Part shown: positions 22,599 to 29,752 of the stretch, piece after piece
Layout: every line of letters begins with the position of its first letter
Numbering within the stretch: the stretch's first letter is position 1
NCBI GenBank assembly: GCA_020025735.1
Contig: JAHHRP010000007.1
Coordinates: 1 to 29,752 of the forward strand
Length of the DNA stretch: 29,752 nucleotides
Reading direction: 5' to 3'
Source: Evtepia sp.
GTDB taxonomy: Bacteria; Bacillota; Clostridia; Oscillospirales; Oscillospiraceae
Notes under the pieces: model-generated
The model's database searches: none
Seen by the model: the letters and a program-made list of their open reading frames with translations, nothing else
What the model was told of the DNA's origin: nothing
Position numbers and translations under genes: made by a program

Positions 22599-23279
22599 AT
22601 GCAGAGACGGATTCTGAGTTTTTTCATGACGGGTATGTTGCTGACCGCAATCATGATCCCCACGGCCATGGCTGCCACGGCAGACGAGATCAACCAAACC
22701 GATGTGTTCCTCAAACAACAGCAGAGAGGAACCTGTACGCTGGCATCGACCGCCATGATGCTCAGACGCGCCGCCTTACTCAACGGTGACGCAAACTGGA
22801 ACCAGATTACCGAAAGCAGCTGCCGCAAGGTCTTTTGGCGCGCGGGCCGGGGACTGCCCTATCAATTCTCCTACGGCGATATGACCGTAGGCCACGCACG
22901 TCTGCCTGGTGGGCAGGCCAATCGGCAGGTCCTGGTGGATCTGCTGAACCAGCACCCCGAAGGAATCATGCTCCACGCCGCCTGTGTCCCCCACGGTATC
23001 CTGCTGACTGAGTACAAAGACGGCCAGTTCTACTGCGCCGATCCTTCTGAATTCGCTCCCCAGGGAATCATCCCCATTGAGCAGGCTTGGGGTACTCGGG
23101 TAGAAAACTCCAGCGCCTATTGGTATGTAACCTCCGAGGTTGCTGCGCCCAAAGAGCCTCCCCTCATCCCCGAAGCCAAAGTGTCTGTGGAAAGCAGTCT
23201 GGTCAATCTCCTCCCCAGCTCCGACCAGCAGGCAGACAGCACCTGCCTCATTGCCCAGTCTCTCATGGCCGCAGGATAA
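22599..23279 (+). CDS. Small secreted C39-like cysteine peptidase
   Basis: A 226-residue exported protein. Residues 1-25 are a signal peptide ending AMA. The mature part has the papain-like C39 arrangement: Gln42 and Cys46 in QRGTCTLAS, His132 in CVPHGILL and Asp148 in YCADPS. C39-like proteins include bacteriocin leader peptidases and many uncharacterised secreted cysteine peptidases; no ABC transporter or bacteriocin gene is adjacent, so the substrate is unknown. Residues 182-226 form a Pro/Ser-rich tail. The ATG at 22599 has AAGGAG 7 nt upstream (a TTG one codon earlier is ignored). Own promoter and leader, single-gene unit. Confidence 0.75.
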   Translation: MQRRILSFFMTGMLLTAIMIPTAMAATADEINQTDVFLKQQQRGTCTLASTAMMLRRAALLNGDANWNQITESSCRKVFWRAGRGLPYQFSYGDMTVGHARLPGGQANRQVLVDLLNQHPEGIMLHAACVPHGILLTEYKDGQFYCADPSEFAPQGIIPIEQAWGTRVENSSAYWYVTSEVAAPKEPPLIPEAKVSVESSLVNLLPSSDQQADSTCLIAQSLMAAG

Positions 23280-23286
23280 CGAAACC

Positions 23287-23319
23287 AATCCCCCAGAGCA
23301 AACTTTGCTCTGGGGGATT
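23287..23319. terminator. Hairpin between convergent C39-like and GNAT genes
   Basis: Arms 23287-23302 and 23304-23319 are perfectly complementary (AATCCCCCAGAGC core). It lies 7 nt after the C39-like stop. U-tracts are weak in both directions (CATTGTTTC on the plus strand). Confidence 0.65.
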
Positions 23320-23428
23320 CATTGTTTCATCACCATCCTACACAGAACATCGACGTATTCTCCCACAAAGACAAAAGCACCGCTTCGGCAAACTTCCTCC
23401 ACGGTGCTGTCATCTGTTCTTTTGGGGA

Positions 23429-24307
23429 TTAGTCAAATCCCAGGCCCAAATAGGCATCCTGTACGGCAAAATATTTGGTACGCAAATCCGTATCATACCA
23501 TTTTATCATCCCAAACGCCTGGCAATAGCTGCCCGGCAGACCATCCCAGAAGGCTGGGGTGCGGACGTGATAGCGGGATGCCTCCATCTCTTTGGCAATG
23601 ATCTCCACCGCCTTGGGCATCTCCTCCACCGGCAGCAGAAGTTCCTTCACCAGCAACCGCCGTTTTTGGACATACTCAATGGCAGCACAGCCCACCACCC
23701 CATTCACCTCGATCCTATACAGATCGCCATAGGCCAGGTGGCTGCCGATCTCCTGGAAGGAAATCATCTTATCCGAGTAGGCCATGTGGAAGGTCCCCTT
23801 CAGGTAGTCCGCCCGGATCTGATTATACTCCTGGGGGGAAATCGGTGTCATAACCCCTCCGCCAGTCTCTCCGGTAAGAGAGGACGCAAGCACCTCTACC
23901 TTGCGTGTCGCAAAGCATTCATCTAACCCTAAACTCTCAAAGTATCGATGCAAAGAGGGGGACGCAGGTACCAAGGTAATGGCTTTCTTCCCCCACTGGC
24001 GCAAGACATCATTGGCATAGGTCATAATCTGACGGGCATGACCCTTCCCCTGCATATAAGGGTTGGTGGCCAAGGCGTAGACATAGCCCACAGGAACCTC
24101 CTCTCCCGTAGGCAGGATGAGGGTGTTCTCAAGCAGAGCAAGCATACTGTCCACCTCTCCCTCATCGCCCAGCACTAGGACCTGATCCATAGAGCAGAAC
24201 TTTTGGAAGAAGATGTCCACATAGGCGCTGGGGTCTCCAAAACACTTTCGCCAGAGGTCTTTCAGCTGGGGCAAATCCTCTGGAACAGCGGTGCGGATGG
24301 TGCTCAT
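23429..24307 (-). CDS. GNAT family N-acetyltransferase
   Basis: A 292-residue protein with an N-terminal GNAT domain (about 1-150). The acetyl-CoA loop is seen in NPYMQGKGHARQIM, preceded by the strand VGYVYALA. The C-terminal half (about 150-292) is probably a second, degenerate acetyltransferase-like domain; length is about twice a single GNAT domain. Substrate unknown. The ATG at 24307 has AAAGGAGG 8 nt upstream, so an in-frame extension to 24367 is dropped. It follows the DEAD-box gene in the same direction after 220 nt that hold no gene and no convincing terminator. Confidence 0.82.
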   Translation of the reverse strand: MSTIRTAVPEDLPQLKDLWRKCFGDPSAYVDIFFQKFCSMDQVLVLGDEGEVDSMLALLENTLILPTGEEVPVGYVYALATNPYMQGKGHARQIMTYANDVLRQWGKKAITLVPASPSLHRYFESLGLDECFATRKVEVLASSLTGETGGGVMTPISPQEYNQIRADYLKGTFHMAYSDKMISFQEIGSHLAYGDLYRIEVNGVVGCAAIEYVQKRRLLVKELLLPVEEMPKAVEIIAKEMEASRYHVRTPAFWDGLPGSYCQAFGMIKWYDTDLRTKYFAVQDAYLGLGFD

Positions 24308-24527
24308 GGTGATATCCTCCTTTTTTTGAGCTGGATCGCCAAACCTAGCGCAGTTGAAGCGGTCCAATATTCAGCAGCGCAGTCCTCCACCGCGCTAAAA
24401 TTGACTGGAGCTCGCCGGGATCAATCAAACTTAACCATACATAGAAACAAAACCTTTGCGCCTCAACCCACAGGGGGCAGCCCAGGCGATGTCAAACACC
24501 TTTGAAACGGGTAATCTTTTTCTCCTT

Positions 24528-25670
24528 TCAGAGAGAAAGCGTTTCCACTTGGTACTTATTGTTGCGGATGATCTCATCCAAGCGCACATCGTCTGTGACA
24601 GAAGAGATAAGGTTATAGGCTGCGCCTTGATGCTTTGCCCGACCAGTACGGCCAATGCGGTGAACATAATACTCCCCTTCCTCGGGGATATCGTAGTTGA
24701 CCACAGCATCCACGTCATCAATGTCCAGCCCTCGGGCAGCCACATCTGTGGCCACCAGCACCCGCAGATGCCCAGACCGAAAGGATGACAAAACCTTCTC
24801 TCGAACTTTCTGGCCCAAGTCTCCATGGATACACTGTGCGGAGACCCCCTGCATTTGCAACAACCCCGTCAGGCGATCGGTGGTGTTTTTGGTGTTGCAG
24901 AACACAATCACCCGGTCCAGCTGCGCCTTTTCCAGAATGGCTGTCAGCATGTCCACCTTGCCGCCCTGGTCTACCTTGAGGCGATATTGGGTGATTGGGG
25001 GCCGGTTTTCCTGAACAGGGCGGACAACGATCTCCACAGGGTCCCGCTGATACAGCCAGGAAATATCCATAACCTCTCGAGAAATGGTCGCTGAGAAAAG
25101 GCCCATGTTCCGCCGATGGGGGATCTGCTTAAGAATCCTGGTGACATCCTTAATAAAACCCATGTCCAGCATCCGGTCAGCTTCGTCCAGCACCACCGTA
25201 GCCACCTTATCCAGGCGTACTGTGCGGCGTTTCATGTGATCCATAAGGCGGCCAGGAGTCGCCACCACAATCTGGGGGCGTTTTTTCAGGTTGTTGATCT
25301 GTCGGTCGATGGGCTGACCACCGTAGAGGCAGGACACCCGGATGCCAGGCAGAAACGCACACAGTTGGCGCAGCTCTTCCTGGATCTGCAAAGCCAGTTC
25401 CCGAGTGGGGGCCAGAATCAGGCCCGTGATATCCGTCCCTTCCGGGTCTGTATGCTCCACCATAGGGATGCCAAAGGCAAAGGTTTTGCCAGACCCAGTG
25501 GGGGCCTTGGCAATGACATCCTTCCAGTCCTTGAAACAAGGGATCGCCCCTGCCTGAACAGGGGTTGCCAAGGGAAACCCTTTCTGATTCAGCGCTTTCA
25601 TAATCCCTTGAGAAAGATTCATTTCGCTGTAACGCAGGTCAAGTTCGACCTCAATGCCGTTGATTTCCAT
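24528..25670 (-). CDS. DEAD-box ATP-dependent RNA helicase
   Basis: A 380-residue SF2 helicase core. Motif I APTGSGKT (56-63), PTRELALQI (Ia), DEAD (162-165), SAT (III) and HRIGRTGR (VI) are intact, with a Q-motif-like TPVQAGAIP upstream. It ends soon after the second RecA domain, so it lacks the RNA-binding tail of DbpA or CsdA; roles in ribosome assembly or RNA decay are likely but not assignable. The ATG at 25670 has AAAGGA 7 nt upstream. A leader hairpin (25684-25706) sits just before the ribosome binding site. Confidence 0.93.
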   Translation of the reverse strand: MEINGIEVELDLRYSEMNLSQGIMKALNQKGFPLATPVQAGAIPCFKDWKDVIAKAPTGSGKTFAFGIPMVEHTDPEGTDITGLILAPTRELALQIQEELRQLCAFLPGIRVSCLYGGQPIDRQINNLKKRPQIVVATPGRLMDHMKRRTVRLDKVATVVLDEADRMLDMGFIKDVTRILKQIPHRRNMGLFSATISREVMDISWLYQRDPVEIVVRPVQENRPPITQYRLKVDQGGKVDMLTAILEKAQLDRVIVFCNTKNTTDRLTGLLQMQGVSAQCIHGDLGQKVREKVLSSFRSGHLRVLVATDVAARGLDIDDVDAVVNYDIPEEGEYYVHRIGRTGRAKHQGAAYNLISSVTDDVRLDEIIRNNKYQVETLSL

Positions 25671-25683
25671 AAACAATCCTTTT

Positions 25684-25706
25684 CCCGTCAGACAAGACCT
25701 GACAGG
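25684..25706 (-). promoter_or_regulatory. Hairpin beside the DEAD-box gene ribosome binding site
   Basis: On the minus strand, arms CCTGTCAG (25706-25699) and CTGACGGG (25691-25684) pair over 8 bp with one G-U, with a 7-nt loop. The AAAAGGA site follows at once. DEAD-box mRNAs are often cold-controlled through leader structure, so a translational switch is possible. Confidence 0.4.
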
Positions 25707-25855
25707 TCTCATTCTAAAATACTTTTATCTTATATTAGGTGTAATCATATCACAACCATCCCTGGGTTGCAAGAGGGATGGCCCATCTCTGGACAGCCGC
25801 ATTTGAAAAAGCAGCCCTGCACAGAAATCCCAAGAAAAATGTCGCTTTCCACCCA

Positions 25856-25899
25856 GAAAATTCCCCGCTCAGAACCTCAACGGTCCCAGAGCGGGGAAT
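25856..25899 (-). terminator. Intrinsic terminator after ftsH
   Basis: Minus-strand stem ATTCCCCGCTC (25899-25889) with GAGCGGGGAAT (25870-25860), 18-nt loop, then TTTCTGG. It lies 12 nt after the ftsH stop and before the DEAD-box gene. Confidence 0.82.
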
Positions 25900-25911
25900 C
25901 ACAAAATTCGA

Positions 25912-28014
25912 TCAAGTTTCGTCCTTCGGTCCGTTCTGCGGAGGGGGAGCAGCCTTCTCCGTGGAGGTCTCCTCCTCGTCGGAAATTTCCCGGTCCAGCT
26001 GCTTTCCAGGGGCTGCCTGGACCATGGAAGACGCTCCTTCAGCAACAGAACCTGCTAAGGATGCAACCTCCGGCTGATTCTCCTCTGCCAGGGCAGGGTC
26101 CTTGCCTTGGATCAGCGCCACCATCTCCGCACCAGTAATGGTCTCTTTTTCCAGCAAATAGGCTACCACACGGTCCATTTCCTCTCGGCTGTCCCGGATG
26201 GTCTGCACCGCCGTGCTGTAACACTGCTCCAGAATCTTCTGCACCGCCTCATCCAGGGCCGCGGCTGTGTCCTGGGCACAGTCCATGCCATAACCGCCCT
26301 CCAGATACTGGCTTCGCTTAGAGGCCAGGGCCATCATACCGAAACGATCACTCATGCCGTACATAGCCACCATGTTCCGGGCAATGGCAGTCGCATCCTG
26401 AATGTCCTGAGCCGCACCGTTGGTCATGGTGTTCAGCACCACTTCCTCCGCTGCACGGCCACCCATGGATACCGCAATCCGAGCCAGCAATTCATCCCGC
26501 GTCCGCAGCTCGGTTTTATCCTCCTCCGGCATGAGCAGGGTGTAGCCCAGAGAGCCTTGGGTGTGTGGAACAATGGTGATCTTCTGCACCGGTTCTGTGT
26601 TCTTCTGCTTATAGGCCACCATGGCGTGCCCCACTTCGTGATACGCCACCAACTTTTTCTCAAACTCGGTCAGCACGCTTCCTTTCTTCTCCGTGCCGGC
26701 GATAACCAACTCGAAGGCGGCAAGCAGATCCTTCTGGTTCACAGCACGCCGACCCAAGCGCACCGCCCGCAAGGCGGCTTCATTGACCAGGTTGGCCAGA
26801 TCCGCACCCACACAACCAGCAGTGGCCAGTGCGACCTTTTTCAAATCCACATCTTCTGCCAGACGGATGCGTCGGGTATGAACCTGAAGGGTTGTCAAGC
26901 GGCCAGCCAAGTTGGGCCGGTCAATGGTGATCCGCCGATCAAACCGACCCGGCCGCAGCAGGGCCTGATCCAGCACCTCTGGCCGGTTGGTGGCAGCCAG
27001 GAGGATGACTCCCTTTGTGGGATCAAATCCGTCCATCTCTGCCAAGAGCTGATTCAGGGTCTGTTCCCGCTCGTCGTTGCCCCCCATGCGGTTGTCCCGT
27101 GACTTACCGATGGTGTCGATCTCATCAATGAAGACGATACAGGGGGCCACTTTATTGGCTTCCTTAAACAGGTCACGCACCCGCGATGCACCGACCCCCA
27201 CAAACATCTCCACAAAGTCTGAACCAGAGATGGAGAAGAAGGGAACATTGGCCTCTCCAGCCACCGCTTTGGCCAAAAGGGTTTTGCCGGTACCCGGCGG
27301 GCCAACCAATAGGGCACCCTTGGGAAGTTTTGCCCCGATCTCAGTGTATTTCCCTGGGTTATGCAGGATATCTATAATCTCCACCAGAGATTCTTTTGCC
27401 TCATCCTGTCCAGCCACATCGGCGAAGGTGATCCCGGTGGATTTTTCCATATAGACTTTGGCATTTGCTTTGCCCACACCACCCAGTCCGCCCATGCCGC
27501 CGCCCATACGGCGCATGATAAAAATCAGTACCCCCACCATGATGACCATGGGTATGACATAGTTGATCATCATGCGAGCCAGATAGGAGGATTCCTCCTG
27601 CACAGGCGAATAGAACTTGACCTTATGCTCCCGCAGCATCGGGAGCAATTCCTGATCCTTCTCGGGCAAAGGCGATGCAACATAGCGGGTCACACCGCCC
27701 TTTTCCATCTGCTGGGTTAGGACCTTGGCTAAGTCTTGCTCCTTTCCTTCCTTGCCTTGTTCGGGCAGATCTTCTTTTAAATAAAACGTGTATTTGTTGG
27801 CAGTCATCTCCACCGCAGCTACTTTGTCTTCCTGCACCATTTGAACAAACTCAGAGTATGGAACCTCTTTGGTGCCAGCGTTGGAGATCTCTTTGACCAG
27901 GAAATGAAAGAAGACTACCAGGATTACTGCCCAAAGAATGGCTCCAATAATAAGCCCTTTCTTCCTTGGTCCTTGGCCGTCGCCTTTTCCCTTGTTGTTT
28001 TGATTGGAACTCAA
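25912..28014 (-). CDS. ftsH: ATP-dependent zinc metalloprotease FtsH
   Basis: A 700-residue membrane-anchored AAA+ protease that degrades membrane and regulatory proteins. Two membrane spans (about 20-40 and 150-168) flank an external domain. The AAA module has Walker A GPPGTGKT (238-245), pore loop FVGVGA (271-276), Walker B VFIDEID (294-300) and arginine fingers in LLRPGRFDRR. The zinc site is HEVGH (459-463). A Glu/Pro-rich tail of about 70 residues follows. The start is TTG at 28014: no ATG precedes it in frame and GGAGG lies 10 nt upstream, with a GC-rich hairpin right before that. Confidence 0.96.
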   Translation of the reverse strand: MSSNQNNKGKGDGQGPRKKGLIIGAILWAVILVVFFHFLVKEISNAGTKEVPYSEFVQMVQEDKVAAVEMTANKYTFYLKEDLPEQGKEGKEQDLAKVLTQQMEKGGVTRYVASPLPEKDQELLPMLREHKVKFYSPVQEESSYLARMMINYVIPMVIMVGVLIFIMRRMGGGMGGLGGVGKANAKVYMEKSTGITFADVAGQDEAKESLVEIIDILHNPGKYTEIGAKLPKGALLVGPPGTGKTLLAKAVAGEANVPFFSISGSDFVEMFVGVGASRVRDLFKEANKVAPCIVFIDEIDTIGKSRDNRMGGNDEREQTLNQLLAEMDGFDPTKGVILLAATNRPEVLDQALLRPGRFDRRITIDRPNLAGRLTTLQVHTRRIRLAEDVDLKKVALATAGCVGADLANLVNEAALRAVRLGRRAVNQKDLLAAFELVIAGTEKKGSVLTEFEKKLVAYHEVGHAMVAYKQKNTEPVQKITIVPHTQGSLGYTLLMPEEDKTELRTRDELLARIAVSMGGRAAEEVVLNTMTNGAAQDIQDATAIARNMVAMYGMSDRFGMMALASKRSQYLEGGYGMDCAQDTAAALDEAVQKILEQCYSTAVQTIRDSREEMDRVVAYLLEKETITGAEMVALIQGKDPALAEENQPEVASLAGSVAEGASSMVQAAPGKQLDREISDEEETSTEKAAPPPQNGPKDET

Positions 28015-28033
28015 CGATCTCTGTCCTCCGTTC

Positions 28034-28048
28034 CGGGGGAATCCCCCG
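28034..28048 (-). promoter_or_regulatory. GC-rich hairpin next to the ftsH ribosome binding site
   Basis: On the minus strand CGGGGG and CCCCCG form a 6-bp stem with a 3-nt loop, ending 3 nt before CGGAGGA. With the TTG start it could limit translation. Confidence 0.4.
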
Positions 28049-28124
28049 CTTTCTAATCTATTCTATGTTTTCATAGATCCCATAGGCGTGCAGCAGAAAA
28101 ATTACCCGCCAATGGATCGAGTTC

Positions 28125-28153
28125 ATGGTATCATATTTCTTCTTTTAATGCAA
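28125..28153 (-). promoter_or_regulatory. Possible promoter of ftsH
   Basis: Minus strand TTGCAT (28153-28148), a 17-nt spacer and TACCAT (28130-28125) with TG at the extended position. The -10 is only 4/6. It would give a leader of about 105 nt. No better candidate was found in this 358-nt gap. Confidence 0.4.
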
Positions 28154-28259
28154 GGAACGCCCTATGTCTTAGGTGTTAAGATTTTATGAATGGTCGTGTT
28201 GTCCTGGGCGTATTGGGAGAATTTATCGCGAAAAAGGTCTTTTTCTTCCCTGAGATCCA

Positions 28260-28268
28260 TGCTATACT
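28260..28268 (+). promoter_or_regulatory. Extended -10 promoter of rlmB
   Basis: TGCTATACT is an extended -10 (TG at 28260-28261, TATACT 28263-28268). No clear -35 is seen. It lies about 100 nt upstream of the rlmB start. Confidence 0.6.
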
Positions 28269-28372
28269 ATACAATTAGAACACAAAAATATGTGTTTCTA
28301 TCCGAAAATCCATTCTTTGCCAGTTTTTTGCCTCAGCGCACGTGCGGCCTCTGCCGCCGAGAACGGAGAACT

Positions 28373-29164
28373 ATGAACAACAAACGTAGCCAACCCCGCC
28401 CCGACCGGACGTGGGAGGACACCCCCGCCGATGGGATCATCGAGGGCCGCAATGCGGTCATCGAAGCTCTGCGGGCCGGTGTCAATATCGACAAAATTTT
28501 CATTATGAAGGGGGACGTAGATACCGCCCTGGGTCATATCGCCTCCACCGCGCGCAGCCGAGGCATCGTGGTGGCTGACGCCGACAAGCGGAAGCTGGAC
28601 GGCATGAGCCGCACCCATACCCACCAAGGCGTCATTGCTGTGGCTGCGGTGCGGGAGTATGTCAGCGTAGAGGACATCCTCCAAATTGCCCAGGATCGTG
28701 GAGAGCCTCCTCTGGTAGTGGTCTGTGACGGGCTTTCCGACCCCCACAATTTGGGTGCTGTCATCCGCACCGCCGAATGTGCCGGGGCACATGGGGTCAT
28801 CATTCCCAAACGCCGTAGTGCTGGTCTTACTGCCGTTGTCGCAAAAACCTCTGCTGGTGCCGTGGCCCACCTACCTGTTGCCCGGGTAGCCAATCTGCCC
28901 TCCCTGCTCAAAGAACTGAAAAAGCAGGGGCTGTGGATCTTTGGCGCTGCTGCCGATGCTCCTGTCAGTCTGTATGAGACCGATCTGAAAGGGCCTGCTG
29001 CCATCGTCATTGGCTCAGAGGGAAACGGCATGAGCCGCCTGGTAACGGAGACTTGCGATGTCCTCGTTCACATCCCTATGAAGGGCAAACTCAATTCCCT
29101 GAACGCCAGCGCTGCCGCGGCAATCCTCCTCTATGAGGCCCTGCGGCAGCGGTTGGGTTCCTGA
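28373..29164 (+). CDS. rlmB: 23S rRNA (guanosine-2'-O)-methyltransferase RlmB (TrmH family)
   Basis: A 263-residue SPOUT methyltransferase expected to methylate the 2'-OH of G2251 in 23S rRNA (E. coli numbering). An N-terminal RNA-binding domain begins at GIIEGRNAVIEAL. The knotted SAM domain has DPHNLGAVIRTAECAGAHGV (motif 1), VIGSEGNGMS (motif 2) and IPMKGKLNSLNASAAAAI (motif 3), all typical of RlmB. The start ATG at 28373 has GGAG 6 nt upstream; the longer frame to 28190 would span the promoter. Only 17 nt separate it from the next gene, so the two are probably one operon. Confidence 0.93.
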   Translation: MNNKRSQPRPDRTWEDTPADGIIEGRNAVIEALRAGVNIDKIFIMKGDVDTALGHIASTARSRGIVVADADKRKLDGMSRTHTHQGVIAVAAVREYVSVEDILQIAQDRGEPPLVVVCDGLSDPHNLGAVIRTAECAGAHGVIIPKRRSAGLTAVVAKTSAGAVAHLPVARVANLPSLLKELKKQGLWIFGAAADAPVSLYETDLKGPAAIVIGSEGNGMSRLVTETCDVLVHIPMKGKLNSLNASAAAAILLYEALRQRLGS

Positions 29165-29181
29165 TTTTGTGAGGGTTTCCT

Positions 29182-29752
29182 ATGTCAGATGACAAATTCA
29201 GCATAGGGGATATTTTGTGGGAGTATGCTGACTATACCCCACCAGAATCTCCAGCAAAAAAGGCGGCTCCGCTGCCGCCCACAGACAAACCGATTGCCCA
29301 GTCCCCGGTGAGTGGCCAAACTGGGATGTCCTCCCCTCAGCCCACTGCTCAACCCAAACCTGAGCAGCCGCTGCCTGCCAACCAATCCCGGTCTGCTGGA
29401 CAGTCACTCCCCGCCAACCAATCCCCAGCCTCTGCCCAGGGTGCGTCCATCCCAGAACACCCCCAAATGCCGCCGCAAAGACAACCTGCTGCCGAACAGC
29501 CGCAGGCTCCCGCGCAAGAGCAGCCCGCCGCTAAACAACCTCAGGCTCCCACACAAGGACAGCCTGCCGCCGGACAACCGCAGGCTCCCGCGCAAGGGCA
29601 GCCCGCCGCTAAACAACCGCAGGCTCCCACACAAGGACAGCCTGCCGCCGGACAACCGCAGGCTCCCGCGCAAGGGCAGCCCGCCGCTAAACAACCGCAG
29701 GCTCCCACACAAGGACAGCCTGCCGCCGGACAACCGCAGGCTCCCGCGCAAG
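29182..29752 (+). CDS. Pro/Gln/Ala-rich repeat protein, N-terminal part (runs off the window)
   Basis: An open frame of 190 codons without a stop, starting at ATG 29182 with GAGGG about 7 nt upstream and 17 nt after rlmB. The first residues form a short acidic, amphipathic segment (FSIGDILWEYADY, residues 6-18). The rest is almost all Pro, Gln, Ala, Ser and Lys: a linker-like region turning into a tandem repeat of 13 residues (QPQAPAQGQPAAK alternating with QPQAPTQGQPAAG). No signal peptide or membrane span is seen in this part. I do not recognise the family; a long disordered spacer before a C-terminal domain beyond the edge is the simplest reading. Confidence 0.75.
   Translation, partial: MSDDKFSIGDILWEYADYTPPESPAKKAAPLPPTDKPIAQSPVSGQTGMSSPQPTAQPKPEQPLPANQSRSAGQSLPANQSPASAQGASIPEHPQMPPQRQPAAEQPQAPAQEQPAAKQPQAPTQGQPAAGQPQAPAQGQPAAKQPQAPTQGQPAAGQPQAPAQGQPAAKQPQAPTQGQPAAGQPQAPAQ
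29497..29752 (+). repeat. 78-bp tandem repeat (2 x 39 bp) in the edge gene
   Basis: The motif CAGGCTCCCGCGCAAG recurs at 29503, 29581, 29659 and 29737, exactly 78 bp apart. Each 78-bp unit holds two related 39-bp halves that differ at Ala/Thr and Lys/Gly positions. Units starting at 29575 and 29653 are identical; the first unit (29497) differs at three positions. The array continues past the window edge. Confidence 0.95.

Noticed and set aside
22599..23279. Bacteriocin-processing C39 peptidase
   Set aside because: There is a signal peptide, no ABC transporter domains and no precursor peptide with a double-glycine leader nearby; only the C39-like fold is supported.
26107..27102. 331-codon plus-strand frame
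   Set aside because: Antisense to the ftsH AAA and protease domains; no start signals and no recognisable protein.
29404..29751. Minus-strand repeat frame at the right edge
   Set aside because: Mirror of the 78-bp coding repeat; the plus frame has a start with a ribosome binding site and follows rlmB, the minus frame has neither.
29497..29752. Tandem repeat considered as a CRISPR array
   Set aside because: Units are directly adjacent, without unique spacers, and stay in frame as coding sequence.

Overview
The window looks like chromosome from a spore-forming, moderately GC-rich Firmicute of the class Clostridia. The best guess is an Oscillospiraceae-type gut anaerobe (Flavonifractor/Pseudoflavonifractor/Intestinimonas-like); this rests on gene content, base composition and general family resemblance, not on a database search. 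Supporting signs are a GerA-type spore germination operon, an S-layer homology protein, strong AAGGAGG ribosome binding sites, extended -10 promoters, a zinc-type (archaeal/eukaryal-like) prolyl-tRNA synthetase and the prs-pth-mfd gene order. I see no prophage, insertion sequence, CRISPR array or tRNA gene.

Layout. (1) 1-373: the 5' end of a 16S rRNA gene on the minus strand, its leader and two tandem sigma-A promoters. (2) 374-4027 (minus): a three-gene spore germination operon in the order gerAA-gerAC-gerAB, preceded by a sigma-G-like promoter. (3) 4225-7087 (plus): an S-layer homology protein, a very long perfect hairpin, then an ECF sigma factor translationally coupled to a DUF4179-type membrane protein (likely anti-sigma) behind an apparently autoregulated ECF promoter. 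(4) 7167-11341 (minus): a P2A-type calcium ATPase and a PrsA-like parvulin foldase lipoprotein. (5) 11588-16860 (plus): prs, pth and mfd, part of a conserved Firmicute neighbourhood, with a structured leader before prs. (6) 16969-20477 (plus): a crotonase-fold enzyme, then a polar amino-acid ABC importer (binding lipoprotein, permease, ATPase) with a terminator between the binding protein and the permease. (7) 20611-22053 (minus): proS. (8) 22054-23279: an AT-rich intergenic region with a helically phased hexamer array and a leader terminator, in front of a small secreted C39-like cysteine peptidase. (9) 23429-28014 (minus): a GNAT acetyltransferase, a DEAD-box helicase and ftsH. (10) 28260-29752 (plus): rlmB and the start of a Pro/Gln/Ala-rich repeat protein that runs off the window.

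Most genes are housekeeping (translation quality, PRPP supply, transcription-coupled repair, membrane proteolysis, rRNA modification) mixed with cell-envelope and sporulation functions. The parts most worth following up are regulatory: the phased GTTACA-like array before the C39-like gene, the ECF promoter/sigma/DUF4179 unit, the candidate sigma-G promoter, the prs leader with mutually exclusive structures, the crotonase lacking both usual catalytic glutamates, and the homogenised 78-bp coding repeat at the right edge.
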